A DNA stretch of 64,000 nucleotides from Lysobacter helvus (GCF_018406645.1 NZ_AP024546.1:3206621-3270620); one strand, 5' to 3'; positions 26,503 through 35,990 are shown, numbered from the stretch's first letter. The notes: a model not told the origin generated them from the letters alone. Numbers and translations: made by a program.

Positions 26503-26524
26503 CTTTGGCGCGCCCGCGCCAAAG
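26503..26524. repeat. Perfect palindrome, 10-base arms
   Basis: CTTTGGCGCG and CGCGCCAAAG flank CC. It ends 46 bases before the ATG of the ybhP-like gene and may fall in its 5' leader. Confidence 0.75.
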
Positions 26525-26570
26525 GGCTGCCTGAATGCGCTCCTCACGGTCGGCCACCGACAATGGCCCC

Positions 26571-27311
26571 ATGCCGACCCTCACGGTCCTCACCCTCAAC
26601 GCCCACATGGGCTTCGACCTGCTCAACCGGCGCTTCGTCCTGCACGAGCTGCGCGAGGCCGTGCGCAGCGTGTCGGCCGACCTCGTCTTCCTCCAGGAAG
26701 TCATGGGCGAGAACGCGCGGCATGCGAAGAGGCACGCGGCCTGGCCCGCGGCCACGCAGTACGACTTCCTCGCCGACACGCTCTGGCCCCACGCCGCCTA
26801 CGGGCGCAATGCGGTCTATCCGCACGGGCACCACGGCAACGCCTTGCTTTCGAAGCACCCGATCGCGGCGCATCGCAACCGCGACGTCTCCATCCAGGGA
26901 CACGAAGAGCGCGGCCTGCTGCACGCGGAGATCGCGATTCCGGGCAGCCCCGTGCTGCACGCCATCTGCGTGCACCTGGGCCTGCGCGAATCGCATCGCC
27001 GCGAACAGTTGCGGCTGCTGTCCGCCGTGGTGCACGACGAGATCCCCGCCGACGCGCCGTTGGTGATCGCGGGCGACTTCAACGACTGGCGCGTGCGCGG
27101 CCATGCGCTGGTGAAAGCCTGCGGCCTGCGCGAAGTGTTCGAAGCGGCGAACGGCCGCGTCGCGCGCACCTTCCCCGCCCGCCTCCCGCTGCTGCCGGTG
27201 GATCGCATCTACGTGCGCAACGTCGAAGCGCATGCGCCGCGCGTGTTGTCGGCGCGCCCGTGGTCGCACTTGTCCGACCACGCCCCGCTCGCCGTGGAGG
27301 TGCAGTGGTGA
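26571..27311 (+). CDS. Endonuclease/exonuclease/phosphatase-fold protein, YbhP-like
   Basis: The 246-residue product has the EEP fold: LTLNAHMGF, catalytic-type QEVMGE, HLGLRESHRREQ, the GDFNDW metal/phosphate motif and the C-terminal SDHAPLAVEV. E. coli YbhP has the same fold and the same neighbours. Substrate unknown; a phospholipid or phosphodiester role is inferred from the lipid enzyme downstream. The start at 26571 (MPTLTVLTLNAH) begins just before the first strand. The next gene starts in its stop (GTGA). Confidence 0.88.
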   Translation: MPTLTVLTLNAHMGFDLLNRRFVLHELREAVRSVSADLVFLQEVMGENARHAKRHAAWPAATQYDFLADTLWPHAAYGRNAVYPHGHHGNALLSKHPIAAHRNRDVSIQGHEERGLLHAEIAIPGSPVLHAICVHLGLRESHRREQLRLLSAVVHDEIPADAPLVIAGDFNDWRVRGHALVKACGLREVFEAANGRVARTFPARLPLLPVDRIYVRNVEAHAPRVLSARPWSHLSDHAPLAVEVQW

Positions 27312-28534
27312 GCCCGCACGTGCCGCCGCTGCCGTGGCGCCATCCGCGCACGCCGGGCCCGTGGCGCGATGGCAATCGCATCACGCTGCTGGAGAACGGC
27401 GAACAGTTCTTCCCCGCCGCGTTCGCCGCCATCGCCGGCGCGCAGCGCGAAGTGCTGCTCGAAACCTTCATCCTGTTCGAAGACCAGGTGGGCCGCGACC
27501 TGCAACGCGCGCTGATCCAGGCCGCCAACCGCGGCGTGCGCGTGGACCTCACGATCGATGGCTACGGCTCGCCGTCGTTCACGCCGGAATTCCTGTCCGA
27601 GCTCGTCGCCGCCGGCGTGCGCGTGCACGTGTTCGATCCGCACCCGGGCTGGCTCGGCATCCGCGTCAACGTGTTCCGCCGCCTGCACCGCAAGTTGCTG
27701 ATCGTGGATGGCATGCGCGCCTTCATCGGCGGCATCAATTTCTCGGTGGACCACCTCGCCGGTTCCGGGCCGGAGGCGAAACAGGATTACTCGGTCGAAC
27801 TCGAAGGTCCGATCGTCGGCGACCTGCTCAGCTTCGCGCGCGCCGCGGCGGCGGGCGACGGCACCGGCGAAGCGTGGCGCCATCCGGCCGAGGTCTCGCG
27901 CGACACCGCCGGCACGGCGTCGGTGCTGTTCGCGCTGCGCGACAACCGCCATCGGCGACGCGGCATCGAGCGCGAATACCGCCGCGCGATCGCCAACGCG
28001 CAGCGCGAGATCATCATCGCCAACGCGTACTTCTTCCCCGGCTTCGGGTTCCTGCGCGAATTGCGGCGCGCGGCGAAGCGCGGCGTGCGCGTGTGCCTGA
28101 TCGTCGCCGCCGAATCCGACACGCCCATCGCGCATCCCGCCACGCGCACGCTGTACCGGCACCTGTTGTCGGCGCAGGTGGAGATCGTCGAATACTGCGA
28201 GCGTCCCTACCACGGCAAGGTCGCGATCATCGACGACGACTGGGCGACGATCGGTTCGAGCAACCTGGATCCCTTGAGCCTGTCGCTGAACCTGGAGGCC
28301 AACATCTTCGTGCGCGACCGCGCCTTCGTGCAGGCGTTGCGCGCCAGCCTCGACGCGCTGCGCCAGCGCCAGTGCCACGCGATCGAGCGCACGCAGCTCG
28401 GGCCGCGCCGCTGGTGGCACGCGATGGCGCGGCCGGTGCTCTTCCACGTGCTGCGGCGCTTCCCGCGCTGGGCCGGCCTGCTGCCGGCGCACACGCCGCG
28501 CAAGCAGATCCTCAGCGCGGAACAGACGGCATGA
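27308..28534 (+). CDS. clsB: Cardiolipin synthase B-like phospholipase D protein
   Basis: The 408-residue product has two HKD motifs, HRKLLIVDGMRAFIGGINF (first) and YHGKVAIIDDDWATIGSSN (second), so an active PLD-type dimeric site is expected. It should form cardiolipin from two phosphatidylglycerols or from phosphatidylglycerol and phosphatidylethanolamine-type lipids at the inner membrane. It lacks N-terminal membrane helices, as ClsB does (413 residues in E. coli). Its gene overlaps both neighbours by four bases, in the same order as E. coli ybhP-ybhO(clsB)-ybhN. Confidence 0.93.
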   Translation: MSPHVPPLPWRHPRTPGPWRDGNRITLLENGEQFFPAAFAAIAGAQREVLLETFILFEDQVGRDLQRALIQAANRGVRVDLTIDGYGSPSFTPEFLSELVAAGVRVHVFDPHPGWLGIRVNVFRRLHRKLLIVDGMRAFIGGINFSVDHLAGSGPEAKQDYSVELEGPIVGDLLSFARAAAAGDGTGEAWRHPAEVSRDTAGTASVLFALRDNRHRRRGIEREYRRAIANAQREIIIANAYFFPGFGFLRELRRAAKRGVRVCLIVAAESDTPIAHPATRTLYRHLLSAQVEIVEYCERPYHGKVAIIDDDWATIGSSNLDPLSLSLNLEANIFVRDRAFVQALRASLDALRQRQCHAIERTQLGPRRWWHAMARPVLFHVLRRFPRWAGLLPAHTPRKQILSAEQTA

Positions 28535-29496
28535 AGCGCGTGCGACATCCCGCATGGCGGCGGTTGCGGCACGTGCTGTTCGCCGCGTTCCTCGTGCTGG
28601 TCGCGGTGCTGCTGGTGCGCGCGGCGCGCGGCATCGCGTGGCACGAAGTGTGGGCGGCGTTGCGCGCGCTGCAGCCGTCGACGCTCGCCATCGGGCTGGC
28701 GCTCACCGCCGCGAGCTATCTCGTCTACGGTGGCTACGACCTCGCCGGCCGCGCCTATGCGCAGCACGACCTGCCCGCGCGCCGCGTGCTCGCGATCGCC
28801 GCGGTGGCGTACGCGTTCGCGCTGAACATCGGCGCCCTGCTCGGCGGCGCCGGTTTCCGCTTGCGGATGTACGCGAAGGACGGCGTACCGCTCGGCAAGG
28901 TCACGCGCGTGATCGTGTTTTCCGCGGCGACCAACTGGATCGGCTACCTCGTGCTGGCCGGGACGTTGCTCGCGAGCGGACAGGTGTCGCTGCCGCCGGC
29001 GCTCGCCATGCATGGCCTGGGCGATGCCACGGTGTTGCGCGTGCTCGGTGGCGTGATGCTCGCGCTCGGCGTGGCGTACCTGCTGGCCTGCCGCGCCACG
29101 CACGGGCGGATCTTCCATGCGCGCGGGCACCATTTCCGCTTCCCGAGCCTGCGCCTGGCACTACTGCAGATCGCGCTGTCGGTCGCGAACTGGTCACTGA
29201 TGGGCGCGGTGGTCGCGACCTTCCTGCCGCAGGCCGGGTATGCGGCGGTGCTGACGGCGCTGCTGCTGGCGTCGGTCGCCACCGCGCTGGTCCACATTCC
29301 CTCGGGCATCGGCGTGCTGGAAGCCGTATTCATCGCGATGCTCGGCCACGCGGTGCCGGCGCCGCGCCTGATCGCCGCCCTGCTCGCCTACCGCGCCTGC
29401 TACTACCTCGTGCCGCTGGCGTTCGCGACCCTCGGGTTCGCTGTCATGGAACTGCGCGGTCGCCGTGCAATCCTCGGGGCCCCGGCCAACGGCTGA
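28531..29496 (+). CDS. ybhN: YbhN-family (LPG synthase TM region, UPF0104) membrane protein
   Basis: The 321-residue product has about eight membrane helices and the family hallmarks ALLGGAGFRLRMYAKDGVP, VFSAATNWIGYL and the late VHIPSGIGVLEAVFIAMLG motif, shared with the flippase/synthase membrane domain of MprF. It lacks the aminoacyl-transfer domain, so transport or flipping of a lipid is more likely than lysinylation. ATG overlaps the clsB stop (ATGA). Confidence 0.9.
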   Translation: MKRVRHPAWRRLRHVLFAAFLVLVAVLLVRAARGIAWHEVWAALRALQPSTLAIGLALTAASYLVYGGYDLAGRAYAQHDLPARRVLAIAAVAYAFALNIGALLGGAGFRLRMYAKDGVPLGKVTRVIVFSAATNWIGYLVLAGTLLASGQVSLPPALAMHGLGDATVLRVLGGVMLALGVAYLLACRATHGRIFHARGHHFRFPSLRLALLQIALSVANWSLMGAVVATFLPQAGYAAVLTALLLASVATALVHIPSGIGVLEAVFIAMLGHAVPAPRLIAALLAYRACYYLVPLAFATLGFAVMELRGRRAILGAPANG

Positions 29497-29567
29497 GGCA
29501 GCGGCCGGTGTGCACGTCGCCGTGCGTTGCCTCCGGATAGGGTCGCCGTCGGAAGTCGAGGAAGACC

Positions 29568-32500
29568 ATGGATGCGAAAGCGCACGAGTCCGACCCTCGC
29601 CCGGTGGAAGGCGAGTGGTTGCGGCGCGTCCGCGAATTCGACTGGTCCGCCACGCCCCTGGGGCCCCTCGCCGCCTGGCCGCCCACCTTGCGCAGCGCGC
29701 TGGCGGTGCACGAAACCGAGATCGACCACCTGCGCCGCCTGCAGGCCCTGAGCACGCGCCTGGTGCGTGACGACGAGGACGAAGACGGCCTGCTGCAGGA
29801 CGTGATGGCCGCAGCGATCGCGATCGTCGGCGCCGACAGCGGCGAACTGCGCCTGGTGCGCGACGACGGCAGCCTGGACCTCATCGTCACCCAAGGCCTC
29901 GAGTCCGACTTCCATCGCTTCATCGATGCGACCGAAGCCACGGCCGCCGCGGCCGAAGCCGCGCGCGGTGCACGCCGCGTGCTCGTCGAATCGGTGCGCG
30001 GCTCCGAACTCTTCGGCCCCGGCGCGCACGATGCCCTCGCCCGCGCGGGCGTCGGTGCGTTGCAGGCCTCGCCGCTGCTCGCGCGCGACGGGCGCGTGCT
30101 CGGCGTGCTCAGCACGCACCATCGCGACGCGGTGCCCGGCGAGCGCGACCTGTTGCTGCTCGACCTGCTCTCGCGCCAGGCCGCCGACTGGATCGAACGC
30201 GCGCACGCCGCGGGCCGCCTGGAACACAGCGAGCGTCGCCTGCAGACGATCCTCAACCAGACCGTCGCGGGCGTGATGGTGCTCGACGCCGACGGCCGCA
30301 TGAGCTACGTCAATCCGTGGTGGTGTCGCACGCTGGGGTACCGCGAGGAAGAATTGATCGGGCGCTACGTCGCGTACATCGTCGATCCGGCGTGCGTGGA
30401 AATCGCGGCCGACGGCCTGCGCCAGCTCGAAGCCGGCGCACCCAGCCTCACGCTCGAGAAGCGCTACCGCGGCAAGGACGGCCAGAGCCTGTGGGGCAGC
30501 GCGAGCATCAATGCCTTGCGTGGACCGGATGGCCGCTACGAAGGCTGCGTGGCGGTCGTCGTCGACATCGGCGGACACAAGCGCCTGGAGGATTCGTTGC
30601 GCGAGCAGGCCAGCCGCCTGCAACTCGCGTTGTCGACCGGGCGCCTGGGCACGTGGCACATCAACCTGCAGACGCTGGAGGTGCAGGCCTCCGACCAGTG
30701 CAAGGCGAACTTCGGATTGCGGCCCGACGAACCGATGGATTTCCGTCGCGTCTTCGAACACCTGCTGCATCCGGAGGATCGCGCCGCGATGCGCCGCGCG
30801 CTGGCCGACACCAATGCCGCGCATGCCGACTACGACGCCGAGTTCCGCGTGGTGTGGCCCGACGGCAGCGTGCACTGGATCGTCTCGCGCGGCCGCGCCA
30901 CGCACGACGCCAGGGGGCGCGCGGTGGCGATGACCGGCGTGAACTTCGACGACACCGAACGCCGCGGCGCCACCGAGCGCCTGCAGCAGAACGAAGCGCT
31001 CCTGCAACGCACGATCGAAGACGCGCCGCTCGCGCTCGCGCTGCACGCCGACGATGGCCAGATCCTGCAGCTCAGCCGCAGCTGGGTGGAACTGACGGGC
31101 TATTCGCTCGAGGACGCCCCGATCCTGCAGGCGTGGCTGCGCCGCGCGTACGACGTGCGCGACGGGGACTTCGCCGAACGCATCGCGCAACTGTTCGAAG
31201 CCGAACACGCGATGCTGCAGACCGACGTGGAGATCGTCACCCGCGGCGGGCAGCCGCGCACGTGGAGCCTGAGTGCGTCCTCGCCCGGGAAGCTGCGCGA
31301 CGGTCGCCGCTTCGTCGTGGCGATGGCGCTGGACATCACCGAGCGCAAGCGCGCCGAAGCGTTGTTGCGGCGTTCGGCGGCGCGCGCGGCGTATCGCGTG
31401 GTGCTGAGCGACGCCTTGCGCACGCTCGCCGATCCCGAAGCCATCCAGCGCGCGGCGGCCTCCACCCTGTGCGAGCACCTGCGCGCCGATCGCGCGATGT
31501 ACGGTGAAGTGCAGGAAGACGGCGACACGGTGCATGTCACCGTCGACCACGTGCGCGCGGGCATGCCGTCCATCGTCGGCGACTATCGCCTCGTCAATTT
31601 CGGCGAAGACCTCGCCCATCGCCTGCGCGACGGCCGCACGGTGGTGCTGGACGATGCGCACGTGGCGAGCACGCTGGGCGTCGACGAACTCGCCGAATAC
31701 GCGCGCGTGCAGGTGCGCGCGCACGTCACCGTGCCGCTGGTGAAGGACAGCCGCATGGCGGCCGTGCTCAGCGTGCACCAGGCCACGCCGCGCCTGTGGA
31801 CGGGCGACGAGATCGCGCTGATCGAGGAGACCGCCGAGCGCACGTGGGCCGCGATCGAACGCGCCCGCGCCGAAGCCGCCGTGCGCCAGAGCGAAGCGCG
31901 CCTGGAAGACCAACTCGCCGATGCCACGTTGTTGCAAAGCATCAGCGCCGAGCTCGTGCACGAAGACGACCAGCAGCAGCTGTACGACCGCATCGTGGCG
32001 GCGGCGATGGCGATCATGGATTCGCAGTTCGCGGTGCTGCAGCGCCTGCATCCCGAGCGCGGCGACGGCGGCCAGCTCGAATTGCTGTCCGCGCGCGGCT
32101 TCGACGAAGACGCCGCGCGCCCCTGGCACTGGATCGACGCGGGCCCGCAATCGCAGAGTTGCAGCGCGGCGTCGCTGCGCCTGGGCCATCGCAACATCGT
32201 GCCCGACGTGGTCGCCTGCGCGGAGATGGACGGCTCCGCCGACCTCGAACGCTACCGGCACACCGGGATCGCCGCCGTGCAGAGCACGCCGCTGTTCGCG
32301 CGCGATGGCCAGGTGGTCGGCATGTTGTCCACGCACTGGTCGACGCCGCACGCGCCCGCCGAGCGCGACCTGCGCCTGCTCGACATCCTGGCCCGCCAGG
32401 CCGCGGACCTGATCGAACGCCGCCAGGCGCTCGAAGACCTGCGCGCCGCCGACCAGCGCAAGGACGAATTCCTCGCCACGCTCGCGCACGAGTTGCGCAA

Positions 32501-33548
32501 TCCCCTCGCCCCGCTGCGCAACTGCCTGCACATCCTGCGCGCGCGCGAAGGCGACGACGCGCAGATGCGCAAGCTGCACGGGATGATGGAACGCCAGGTC
32601 GCGAACATGGTGCGCCTGGTCGATGACCTGATGGAGGTCTCGCGCATCACGCGCGGCGAGATCGAACTGCGCCGCCAGCGCGTCACGCTGCGCGAAGTGC
32701 TCGAAGGCGCGGTGGAAACCAGCCGCCCGCTGATCGAACAGGCCGGCCACCATTTCCATTTCGACCTCACGGCAGAACCGCTGCCGCTGGACGCCGACCC
32801 GATGCGCCTGGCGCAGGTGTTCACCAACCTGCTCAACAACGCGGCGAAGTACACGCCGTCCGGCGGCGAGATCACGCTGCGCGCCACGCGCGACGGCGGC
32901 GTGGCCGAAGTGCTGGTGCGCGACAACGGCATCGGCCTGCCGCAGGACATGCTGACGCAGGTCTTCGACATGTTCACGCAGAGCGAGCATGGGCGCGCGC
33001 ATTCGCAGGGCGGCCTCGGCATCGGCCTGACGCTCGTGCGCAGCCTGGTGGAACAGCACGGCGGGACGGTGGAAGCGCGCAGCGACGGCGTGGGCCAGGG
33101 CAGCGATTTCGTCGTGCGCCTGCCGCTGGTCGCCTCGAAGGTGCAGGAGACAAGCGCAGGCGATTGGCCGATCGTGCGCGCGCCGGAGGCGATGTCGATC
33201 GTGATCGCGGACGACAACCACGAGAGCGCCGATTCGATGGCGCTGTTCCTGCAGATGCGCGGGCACGACGTGCGCACGGTCTACGACGGACGCGCGTGCC
33301 TGGAAGCGATCGCGGAACGTCGTCCGGACGTGGTGCTATTGGACTTGGGCATGCCGGTCCTGGATGGCTTCGAAACCTGCCAGCGCATCCGCTCGATGCC
33401 GGGCGGCGACCACATCGCGATCATGGCGACGACGGGCTGGGGCCAGGATGCGGACCGCCAGCGCAGCGCGCAGTGCGGCTTCGATGCGCACCTGGTGAAG
33501 CCGGTGGATCCGGCGTTGTTGCTTGCGCGGTTGGACGCGCTGCACTGA
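29568..33548 (+). CDS. Multi-sensor hybrid histidine kinase (3 GAF, 3 PAS, kinase, receiver)
   Basis: The 1326-residue protein has no membrane helix. By eye the order is: short FDWSATPLGPLAAWP segment (20-45), GAF (about 60-215), PAS (225-345), PAS (350-470), PAS (480-600), GAF (620-775), GAF (785-965), HisKA with phospho-acceptor about H974 in TLAHELRNPLAPL, HATPase (about 1075-1195, NLLNNAAKYTPSGGEI, DNGIGL, GGLGIGLTLVRSL) and a C-terminal receiver with about D1259 in VVLLDLGMPVLDG. No DNA-binding output, so a phosphorelay partner elsewhere is expected. It is likely a cytoplasmic sensor of light, redox or small ligands. Confidence 0.93.
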   Translation: MDAKAHESDPRPVEGEWLRRVREFDWSATPLGPLAAWPPTLRSALAVHETEIDHLRRLQALSTRLVRDDEDEDGLLQDVMAAAIAIVGADSGELRLVRDDGSLDLIVTQGLESDFHRFIDATEATAAAAEAARGARRVLVESVRGSELFGPGAHDALARAGVGALQASPLLARDGRVLGVLSTHHRDAVPGERDLLLLDLLSRQAADWIERAHAAGRLEHSERRLQTILNQTVAGVMVLDADGRMSYVNPWWCRTLGYREEELIGRYVAYIVDPACVEIAADGLRQLEAGAPSLTLEKRYRGKDGQSLWGSASINALRGPDGRYEGCVAVVVDIGGHKRLEDSLREQASRLQLALSTGRLGTWHINLQTLEVQASDQCKANFGLRPDEPMDFRRVFEHLLHPEDRAAMRRALADTNAAHADYDAEFRVVWPDGSVHWIVSRGRATHDARGRAVAMTGVNFDDTERRGATERLQQNEALLQRTIEDAPLALALHADDGQILQLSRSWVELTGYSLEDAPILQAWLRRAYDVRDGDFAERIAQLFEAEHAMLQTDVEIVTRGGQPRTWSLSASSPGKLRDGRRFVVAMALDITERKRAEALLRRSAARAAYRVVLSDALRTLADPEAIQRAAASTLCEHLRADRAMYGEVQEDGDTVHVTVDHVRAGMPSIVGDYRLVNFGEDLAHRLRDGRTVVLDDAHVASTLGVDELAEYARVQVRAHVTVPLVKDSRMAAVLSVHQATPRLWTGDEIALIEETAERTWAAIERARAEAAVRQSEARLEDQLADATLLQSISAELVHEDDQQQLYDRIVAAAMAIMDSQFAVLQRLHPERGDGGQLELLSARGFDEDAARPWHWIDAGPQSQSCSAASLRLGHRNIVPDVVACAEMDGSADLERYRHTGIAAVQSTPLFARDGQVVGMLSTHWSTPHAPAERDLRLLDILARQAADLIERRQALEDLRAADQRKDEFLATLAHELRNPLAPLRNCLHILRAREGDDAQMRKLHGMMERQVANMVRLVDDLMEVSRITRGEIELRRQRVTLREVLEGAVETSRPLIEQAGHHFHFDLTAEPLPLDADPMRLAQVFTNLLNNAAKYTPSGGEITLRATRDGGVAEVLVRDNGIGLPQDMLTQVFDMFTQSEHGRAHSQGGLGIGLTLVRSLVEQHGGTVEARSDGVGQGSDFVVRLPLVASKVQETSAGDWPIVRAPEAMSIVIADDNHESADSMALFLQMRGHDVRTVYDGRACLEAIAERRPDVVLLDLGMPVLDGFETCQRIRSMPGGDHIAIMATTGWGQDADRQRSAQCGFDAHLVKPVDPALLLARLDALH

Positions 33549-33747
33549 TGGCTCGCCGATCCTGCGAAAACAGGAATCCATGGGGCGCTGCAGAAGCCCG
33601 CCTGGGGTGAAGACCGCGTCGCCCGAACCCGCGGCGGGGTAAGAATTTCTCGCCGACGTGGCGGCGAAAATTCTCACCCCACCACGGGCTGGGGCATAAC
33701 CTTGCGCGCCTTTTCGATCAAAGGGCCGACCTCAATTTGAGTCGCTG

Positions 33748-33766
33748 GCGTGCGTGTGACGCACGC
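33748..33766. repeat. Perfect palindrome, 8-base arms
   Basis: GCGTGCGT and ACGCACGC flank GTG. Confidence 0.65.
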
Positions 33767-34021
33767 GCAACCCAATCACTGCTTTCGAGACAAGAGCCCG
33801 AAGCACCAGCTCTCCTGCCTAATGTGTGCGAGGCACAGACTTGGACTGGCGCATCGCTTGCCAGAGAGCAGTGAGGCATTTCAGATGCGAGGGCTCGAGG
33901 TGGGCGAGCGCCTCCCTCCGGAGAAGGTGTGTTCGCCAGCGGCCATCAGATGCGGTGCTGGAACTACTACGACGTGTTGGCGAAAACCAGACCGCGACGA
34001 GGTCCGACGCGGCACGTCGCG

Positions 34022-34056
34022 TGTCTCTTTTTCGCTGTGGCAGCGGAAAAGAGACA
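34022..34056. repeat. Inverted repeat, 15-base arms with one mismatch
   Basis: TGTCTCTTTTTCGCT pairs with AGCGGAAAAGAGACA across a GTGGC loop. It is A/T-richer than its surroundings; no typical T tract follows on either strand. Confidence 0.75.
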
Positions 34057-34090
34057 TGCGATGGGACGTGGCGGAGCGCCCTCACTGGGT

Positions 34091-34110
34091 GTCCCCGCCT
34101 TCGCGGGGAC
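34091..34110. repeat. REP-like GC hairpin at the 3' end of the M1 peptidase gene
   Basis: GTCCCCGC, loop CTTC, GCGGGGAC: a perfect eight-base stem nine bases beyond the M1 stop. It resembles the GTCATTCCCGC repeat at 61.6 kb in layout and could act as a 3' transcript stabiliser or terminator-like element for the peptidase. Confidence 0.7.
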
Positions 34111-34119
34111 GACGCGGCG

Positions 34120-35868
34120 TCAGCCAGCGGCGGCCTTGCTCTTCGCTTCGGCCTTCTCGCGATCCGTCTTGTCGCGCTGGAACTCGTCGATGAAATCCAG
34201 CTGGCGGAGGAGCTTGGACTGCGGATCCAGCGTGTACGACTCGTGCTCGCCGATGTGCACGCTGCCCGTGCCGTCGCGCATTTCCAGGCGATGCACGCGG
34301 TCGCCGACACGCACGTCCACCGGCATCGGGAACGGCTTGTCGCCCGGCACCTGCCAGCGCAGCTCCAGCGTGTCGCCTTCGCGCGTGGCCTGCAGGTCCG
34401 GCAACTTCGGCTGGTACAGGTACACGTCGAAGAACCACTGGTAGTCGCGGCCCGTCACCTGCTTCACCGCGGCGATGAAGTCCTTCGTGTCCGCGTAGCG
34501 CGGCTGGAAGTTGCCCGGTTTGGGATCGGTGCGGCCGTACACGAGCAGGCGCGTGGCGTCGAAGAACGCCTTGTCGCCGATCAGCGCGCGCAGCGAATGC
34601 AGCAGGAACGACGCCTTGTAATAGATGTCGTGGCCCGGGCCCTTGTCGTCGCTGTACACGTCCTCTTCCAGCATGGGGCGGCCGGCGACGATCGGATGCT
34701 GGTTGGCCAGCGTGGCGCGCTGCTTCATCAGGTTGGCGTAGTACGCCATGTCGCCGCGCAGCCACTGCATGTACAGCGGTTGCATGTAGGTGCCGAAGCC
34801 CTCGTGCAGCCACATGTCGTCCCAGTCCTTGTTGGTGACCTGGTTGCCGAACCACTCGTGCGCGAACTCGTGCTCCAGCAGCCAGTCGTAGCCGTACTCG
34901 CTCTTCTTGTACTCGTTGCCGTACGCGTTGATGGTCTGGTGTTCCATGCCCAGGTGCGGCGTTTCCACCACGCCCATCTTCTCGTCGCCGAAGGGATACG
35001 GGCCGATCATCTCTTCGAAGAAGTCGAGCATCGGCGCGAATTCCGCGAACAGGCCCTTCGCCTTCGCCTCGCGATCCCTGAGGTAATAGAACCGCAGCGG
35101 GATCGTGTTGCCGAAGCGCGACTTGTAGTCGGCCTGCAGCACCTGGTACGGGCCGATGTTGAGCGAGATCGCGTAGGTGTCCGGGTTGCGCGTCTTCCAG
35201 TGGTACGTGCGCCAGCCGTCCTTCTCGTCCATGCCCAGCAGCACGCCGTTGCCGGCCGACACCAGCGGCGCGGGCACGGTGACGTGCTGCGTGACTTCCT
35301 CCGGTTCGGCCATCGGGTGGTCGATGCACGGCCAGAACAGGTCGCAGCCGTTGCCCTGCACGGCGCTGGCGATCCACGGTTCGCCCGTCGGCGCCTTCGC
35401 CCACACGAAGCCGCCGTCCCACGGCGCGCGTTCGGCGATGTGCGGCTGGCCGTCGTAGCGGATGCGCAGCGTCGCGCGGCCGCCTTCGGCCAGGGGTGCG
35501 GCGAGCGGGATCGTCATGCGGCCTTCGGGGTTCTTCCACTGCCCCGCGGGCACGGCCTTGCCGTCGACTTCGACGGACGCGACATGGAAGTTGCGATCGA
35601 AATCCACGACGAGCGCATTGACCGGATGCAGCGCGCGGAACGTCAGCGTCGCATCGCCCGTGATGCGCTTCTTCGCCGGTTCCACCTTGAACGCGAGGTC
35701 GGCTTTCTCGAACACCACGGCTTCCTGTTCCGGCGCGCGCGGCAGGCCGGTCTGGAGCGTGGTGGGGGTCAGCGGTGGCTGCTTGGTGTCGGCCGGGGCG
35801 GCGACCGCGGCGGACGCGGCGACCAGGGCAAGCGCGGCGAGCGCGGAACGGGAAGCGCGGTGCGGCAT
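34120..35868 (-). CDS. Secreted M1-family metallo-aminopeptidase
   Basis: The 582-residue product has a Sec signal (RSALAALALVAASAAVAAPA). The zinc site is HEFAHEWFGNQVT with ligands about H333 and H337, and the third ligand Glu in WLHEGFGTYM. In place of the GxMEN exopeptidase motif it has LGMEHQTINAYGN, a variant seen in some bacterial M1 enzymes, with Glu retained for the N-terminal amine. It probably removes N-terminal residues from peptides in the periplasm. It stops about 250 residues short of PepN, lacking the C-terminal helical domain; this is usual for the short secreted subgroup. Confidence 0.92.
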   Translation of the reverse strand: MPHRASRSALAALALVAASAAVAAPADTKQPPLTPTTLQTGLPRAPEQEAVVFEKADLAFKVEPAKKRITGDATLTFRALHPVNALVVDFDRNFHVASVEVDGKAVPAGQWKNPEGRMTIPLAAPLAEGGRATLRIRYDGQPHIAERAPWDGGFVWAKAPTGEPWIASAVQGNGCDLFWPCIDHPMAEPEEVTQHVTVPAPLVSAGNGVLLGMDEKDGWRTYHWKTRNPDTYAISLNIGPYQVLQADYKSRFGNTIPLRFYYLRDREAKAKGLFAEFAPMLDFFEEMIGPYPFGDEKMGVVETPHLGMEHQTINAYGNEYKKSEYGYDWLLEHEFAHEWFGNQVTNKDWDDMWLHEGFGTYMQPLYMQWLRGDMAYYANLMKQRATLANQHPIVAGRPMLEEDVYSDDKGPGHDIYYKASFLLHSLRALIGDKAFFDATRLLVYGRTDPKPGNFQPRYADTKDFIAAVKQVTGRDYQWFFDVYLYQPKLPDLQATREGDTLELRWQVPGDKPFPMPVDVRVGDRVHRLEMRDGTGSVHIGEHESYTLDPQSKLLRQLDFIDEFQRDKTDREKAEAKSKAAAG

Positions 35869-35990
35869 TCGGGGATCCTCGGCTGAGCGCGCGACGATGC
35901 CACACGGGGCGCGCCCGGGTCATCCCTGCCGCAAGTCATCGCCACCGGTCGGGCCGGTCGACCAGCCGCCGGCACCAGAGATTTCGCGCA

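Larger units (their letters stand above)
25921..26570. other. 650-base gene-free stretch built of palindromes
   Basis: Open frames here are short and follow the palindrome arms rather than codon bias, so I see no gene. The stretch holds two long architecture-matched inverted-repeat elements (25956-26057, 26161-26271) and three short perfect palindromes (26408-26430, 26476-26494, 26503-26524), all listed separately. It lies after dinB and before the ybhP-like gene. Confidence 0.75.
33549..34119. other. 570-base gene-free stretch with several hairpins
   Basis: Between the kinase and the convergent M1 peptidase no frame has a convincing protein. It has lower coding bias, and holds an imperfect inverted repeat at about 33636-33680 (GGGGTAAGAATTT against AAAATTCTCACCCC), a perfect palindrome at 33748-33766, a 15-base-arm inverted repeat at 34022-34056 and a short GC hairpin at 34091-34110. 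A small RNA or decayed mobile DNA is possible; nothing recognised. Confidence 0.6.

Noticed and set aside
25926..26534. Several 60-130-codon frames on both strands in the palindromic stretch
   Set aside because: They follow the inverted-repeat arms, differ between frames and show no conserved domain or ribosome binding site.
29403..33266. A 1287-codon minus-strand frame opposite the hybrid kinase
   Set aside because: Low-complexity His/Arg/Val composition and exact antisense position to well-defined GAF/PAS/kinase domains.
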